A stretch of DNA of 64,000 nt. Source: JBAXAM01 sp964213355 (lineage in GTDB: Bacteria; Pseudomonadota; Gammaproteobacteria; UBA9339). How positions within the stretch are numbered: position 1 is the stretch's first letter; every line of letters begins with the position of its first letter. The DNA is taken from contig CAXOVY010000011.1 in NCBI GenBank assembly GCA_964213355.1, positions 62,001 through 126,000 on the forward strand, in the 5' to 3' direction. The translations under genes and the position numbers were made by a program. Under the pieces are notes generated by a model. That model searched no databases. It saw only the letters and a list, made by a program, of their open reading frames with translations, and was not told where the DNA came from. Of the stretch, positions 62,484-64,000 are shown one piece after another.

Positions 62484-63239
62484 ATGTTAATACATCCAAC
62501 AATTGAAAATTTAAAAAAACTACGTTTACTAGGAATGGCTAAAGCATTAGAAAACCAGCTTGATCAACCGCAAGTAGAAAGTATGAGCTTCGAAGAACGA
62601 TTAGGGTTAATAATTGACCGTGAAATTTGTGATCGTGAAAATAGAAAATTACAAACAAGGCTTCGCAATGCAGCTTTAAAACAAACAGCGTCAGTAGAAG
62701 ATATTGATTATCGCGCATCACGTGGTATTGATAAAAAGCTCGTATTTACTTTATCTAATTGCCAATGGATAAAAATGCACCGCAATGTTTTAATTATTGG
62801 TGCAACTGGTACAGGCAAAACATATCTTGCTTGCGCTTTGGCACATAAAGCTTGTTTAGAAGGAAACTCTGTTTATTACAGTCGCCTCTCAAGACTTCTG
62901 CCAGATTTGGGTTTAGCACGAGGCGATGGTAGCTATAATAAAAAAATGAAACAGCTGGCAAAGGTCGAGGTTTTGATTTTAGACGACTGGGGACTTTCTC
63001 CTCTTACAGATGAGCAACGTCGTGATTTATTAGAGCTACTAGACGATCGTCATGAAAAATGCTCTACTATTGTTACCAGTCAACTGCCAATTAAACTCTG
63101 GCATGAAGCCATTGGAGATAAAACTTTGGCTGACGCTATTATGGATCGACTGGTACACAACGCTTATCGGTTAGAATTAAAAGGTGACGACTCTATGCGT
63201 AAATTTCGTAATGAAAATCTGAATAAGAGGGATAAATAA
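62484..63239 (+). CDS. istB: IS21 AAA+ ATPase IstB of the nested element
   Basis: This is a 251-residue DnaC-like ATPase. Walker A is GATGTGKTYLACALA near residue 110, Walker B is VLILDDWGLSPLT near residue 170, and SQLPIKLWH is the sensor region. The ATG at 62484 has AGGAG eight bases upstream. IS21 istA and istB usually overlap or nearly touch; here 138 bp lie between them. Confidence 0.93.
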   Translation: MLIHPTIENLKKLRLLGMAKALENQLDQPQVESMSFEERLGLIIDREICDRENRKLQTRLRNAALKQTASVEDIDYRASRGIDKKLVFTLSNCQWIKMHRNVLIIGATGTGKTYLACALAHKACLEGNSVYYSRLSRLLPDLGLARGDGSYNKKMKQLAKVEVLILDDWGLSPLTDEQRRDLLELLDDRHEKCSTIVTSQLPIKLWHEAIGDKTLADAIMDRLVHNAYRLELKGDDSMRKFRNENLNKRDK

Positions 63240-63396
63240 CTAAATTATAACAAAGGTCTTTCGCTTTGATTTTTTTGATCGGTTTGGATCGGAATCGTTA
63301 ATCGATTTGGACTGGAATTACTGATCGGTTTGGACTGGAATCATTGATCGGTTTGAATCGGAATGATTGATCGATTTCATCGGAATACGCAGTAAT

Positions 63397-64000
63397 AATC
63401 ATTCTGATGGAAAAAAGGTTTTTATACCACTGGAGTTTGCTCCAGGAGAAGCATTTCAGTTTGACTGGAGTACAGAAGAGATTGAGTTACAAGGTATATT
63501 AACGCGAGTTAAGGTTGCACATATACGACTGTGCTACAGCCGTATGTTTTTAATTGTTGTCTACAGAAATGAGCAAATGGAAATGGTTTTTGATGCCCAC
63601 AATAAAGCCTTTCAATTTTTTGGAGGAACTACAAAAAAAGGCATATTTGACAACATGAAGACTGCTGTTAACAAAGTATTTGTTGGCAAAGACCGTAAAT
63701 TTAATTCACGCTTTTCTGAAATGGCTTCTCATTATTTATTTGAACCGATTGCATGCACACCAGCTTCTGGTTGGGAAAAGGGTCAGGTAGAATGCCAAGT
63801 TAACACTGGGCGTAGAAATTTTTTTACTCCACTTCGTTGTATTAATTATTTAGAAGAACTGAATGAACAGCTTCTCGGTGAATGCATAGAATGGGCTCAA
63901 AAAACAAATCATCCAGAATTAAACGGACGAAAAGTATGGGATGTATATCAAGATGAGAAACCAAGTTTGCTAGAATACCGCAACCAATTTGACGCTTATA
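63397..64000 (+). pseudogene. istA: IstA of copy 2, 3' part (runs off the window)
   Basis: The sequence from 63397 matches copy 1 istA from codon 112 on, with the DDE core (FQFDWSTEE, FDNMKTAVN, KGQVECQVN). It is separated from its start by the 2.8-kb nested element and is therefore not expressed as IstA. It continues beyond the window. Confidence 0.9.

Larger units (their letters stand above)
60608..63391 (+). mobile_element. Second-type IS21 element nested in copy 2
   Basis: The 2784-bp element begins TGCATATTCCGATC and ends, reversed, TGCGTATTCCGATG. A 6-bp duplication GTAATA stands at 60602-60607 and 63392-63397. Both ends carry several near-repeats of ATTCCAGTCCAAATCGATCA, the multiple terminal repeats of IS21 elements. 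Genes istA and istB are intact. The insertion is recent because the host sequence is unchanged on both sides. Confidence 0.93.
60154..64000 (+). mobile_element. IS21-family element, copy 2 (interrupted, runs off the window)
   Basis: From TGTCAATTT at 60154 the sequence follows copy 1 (17567-20012) without a difference that I could see, up to istA codon 112. It resumes at 63397 and continues to the window end. Another IS21 element occupies 60608-63391. The right end lies outside the window, so its target duplication cannot be checked. Confidence 0.88.

Overview
The window is low-GC, gene-dense bacterial DNA. The core genes point to a gammaproteobacterium: surE next to nlpD, purB, rbfA-truB-rpsO-pnp, argG-argH and birA. 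Several traits suggest the order Legionellales (Legionella/Coxiella relatives): a tandem PmrA-type box before a secreted kinase-like gene, a fosA-like gene, ankyrin remnants, a Cache-domain cyclase, a eukaryote-type hexokinase with a signal peptide, and heavy IS load with pseudogenes. This placement is inference from gene content, not from a marker-gene tree.

Layout. 0-10.7 kb is mostly housekeeping: nlpD (partial), surE, thiamine pyrophosphokinase, an APC permease, a complete DevBCA/TolC-type exporter operon, purB, a tyrosine recombinase and a FosA-like enzyme. 10.8-20.5 kb is an insertion-sequence graveyard. A secreted kinase-like gene is split by an IS3 element and preceded by PmrA-like boxes. 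It is followed by a truncated ISAs1 transposase, an intact IS1634-like element with a 5-bp target duplication, and an IS21 element whose right end is duplicated in tandem (498 bp). 20.5-30.8 kb returns to core genes: birA (broken by an in-frame stop), a Cache-HAMP cyclase, pnp, rpsO, a ferredoxin, truB, rbfA, argH and argG. ARG boxes and a frameshifted argR-like remnant lie upstream of argG.

31.4-44.3 kb is the most original region. A five-gene minus-strand operon encodes a HAD phosphatase, a Zn-dehydrogenase with an unknown N-terminal domain, a Gfo/Idh/MocA oxidoreductase, a SemiSWEET sugar transporter and an exported eukaryote-type hexokinase. Divergent from it is a one-module NRPS with the order formyltransferase, half condensation domain, adenylation (valine-like code), carrier protein and thioester reductase. 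A PAS hybrid histidine kinase with two receiver domains follows. The NRPS could make N-formyl-valinal or N-formyl-valinol, and the adjacent kinase makes a signalling role conceivable; both are inference.

44.4-64 kb is accessory DNA. It holds an ankyrin fragment, rhuM and an IS21-type transposon that carries a ParB-like and a zinc-ribbon gene plus a large inverted repeat with DnaA-box-like 9-mers. Next come a truncated secreted methyltransferase-like gene and a fused MNT-HEPN protein. A decayed integrase beside a 3' fragment of tRNA-Asn marks an island edge. The island carries an AbiE-type toxin-antitoxin pair, a P4-type integrase, dinJ-yafQ, a small HTH regulator with palindromic operators, and a DUF3987 gene cut by a second copy of the IS21 element. 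That copy is itself interrupted by a different IS21 element with a 6-bp target duplication. Two related structured, probably RNA-level elements occur, one after the IS3 transposase and one between istA and istB of the nested IS21.
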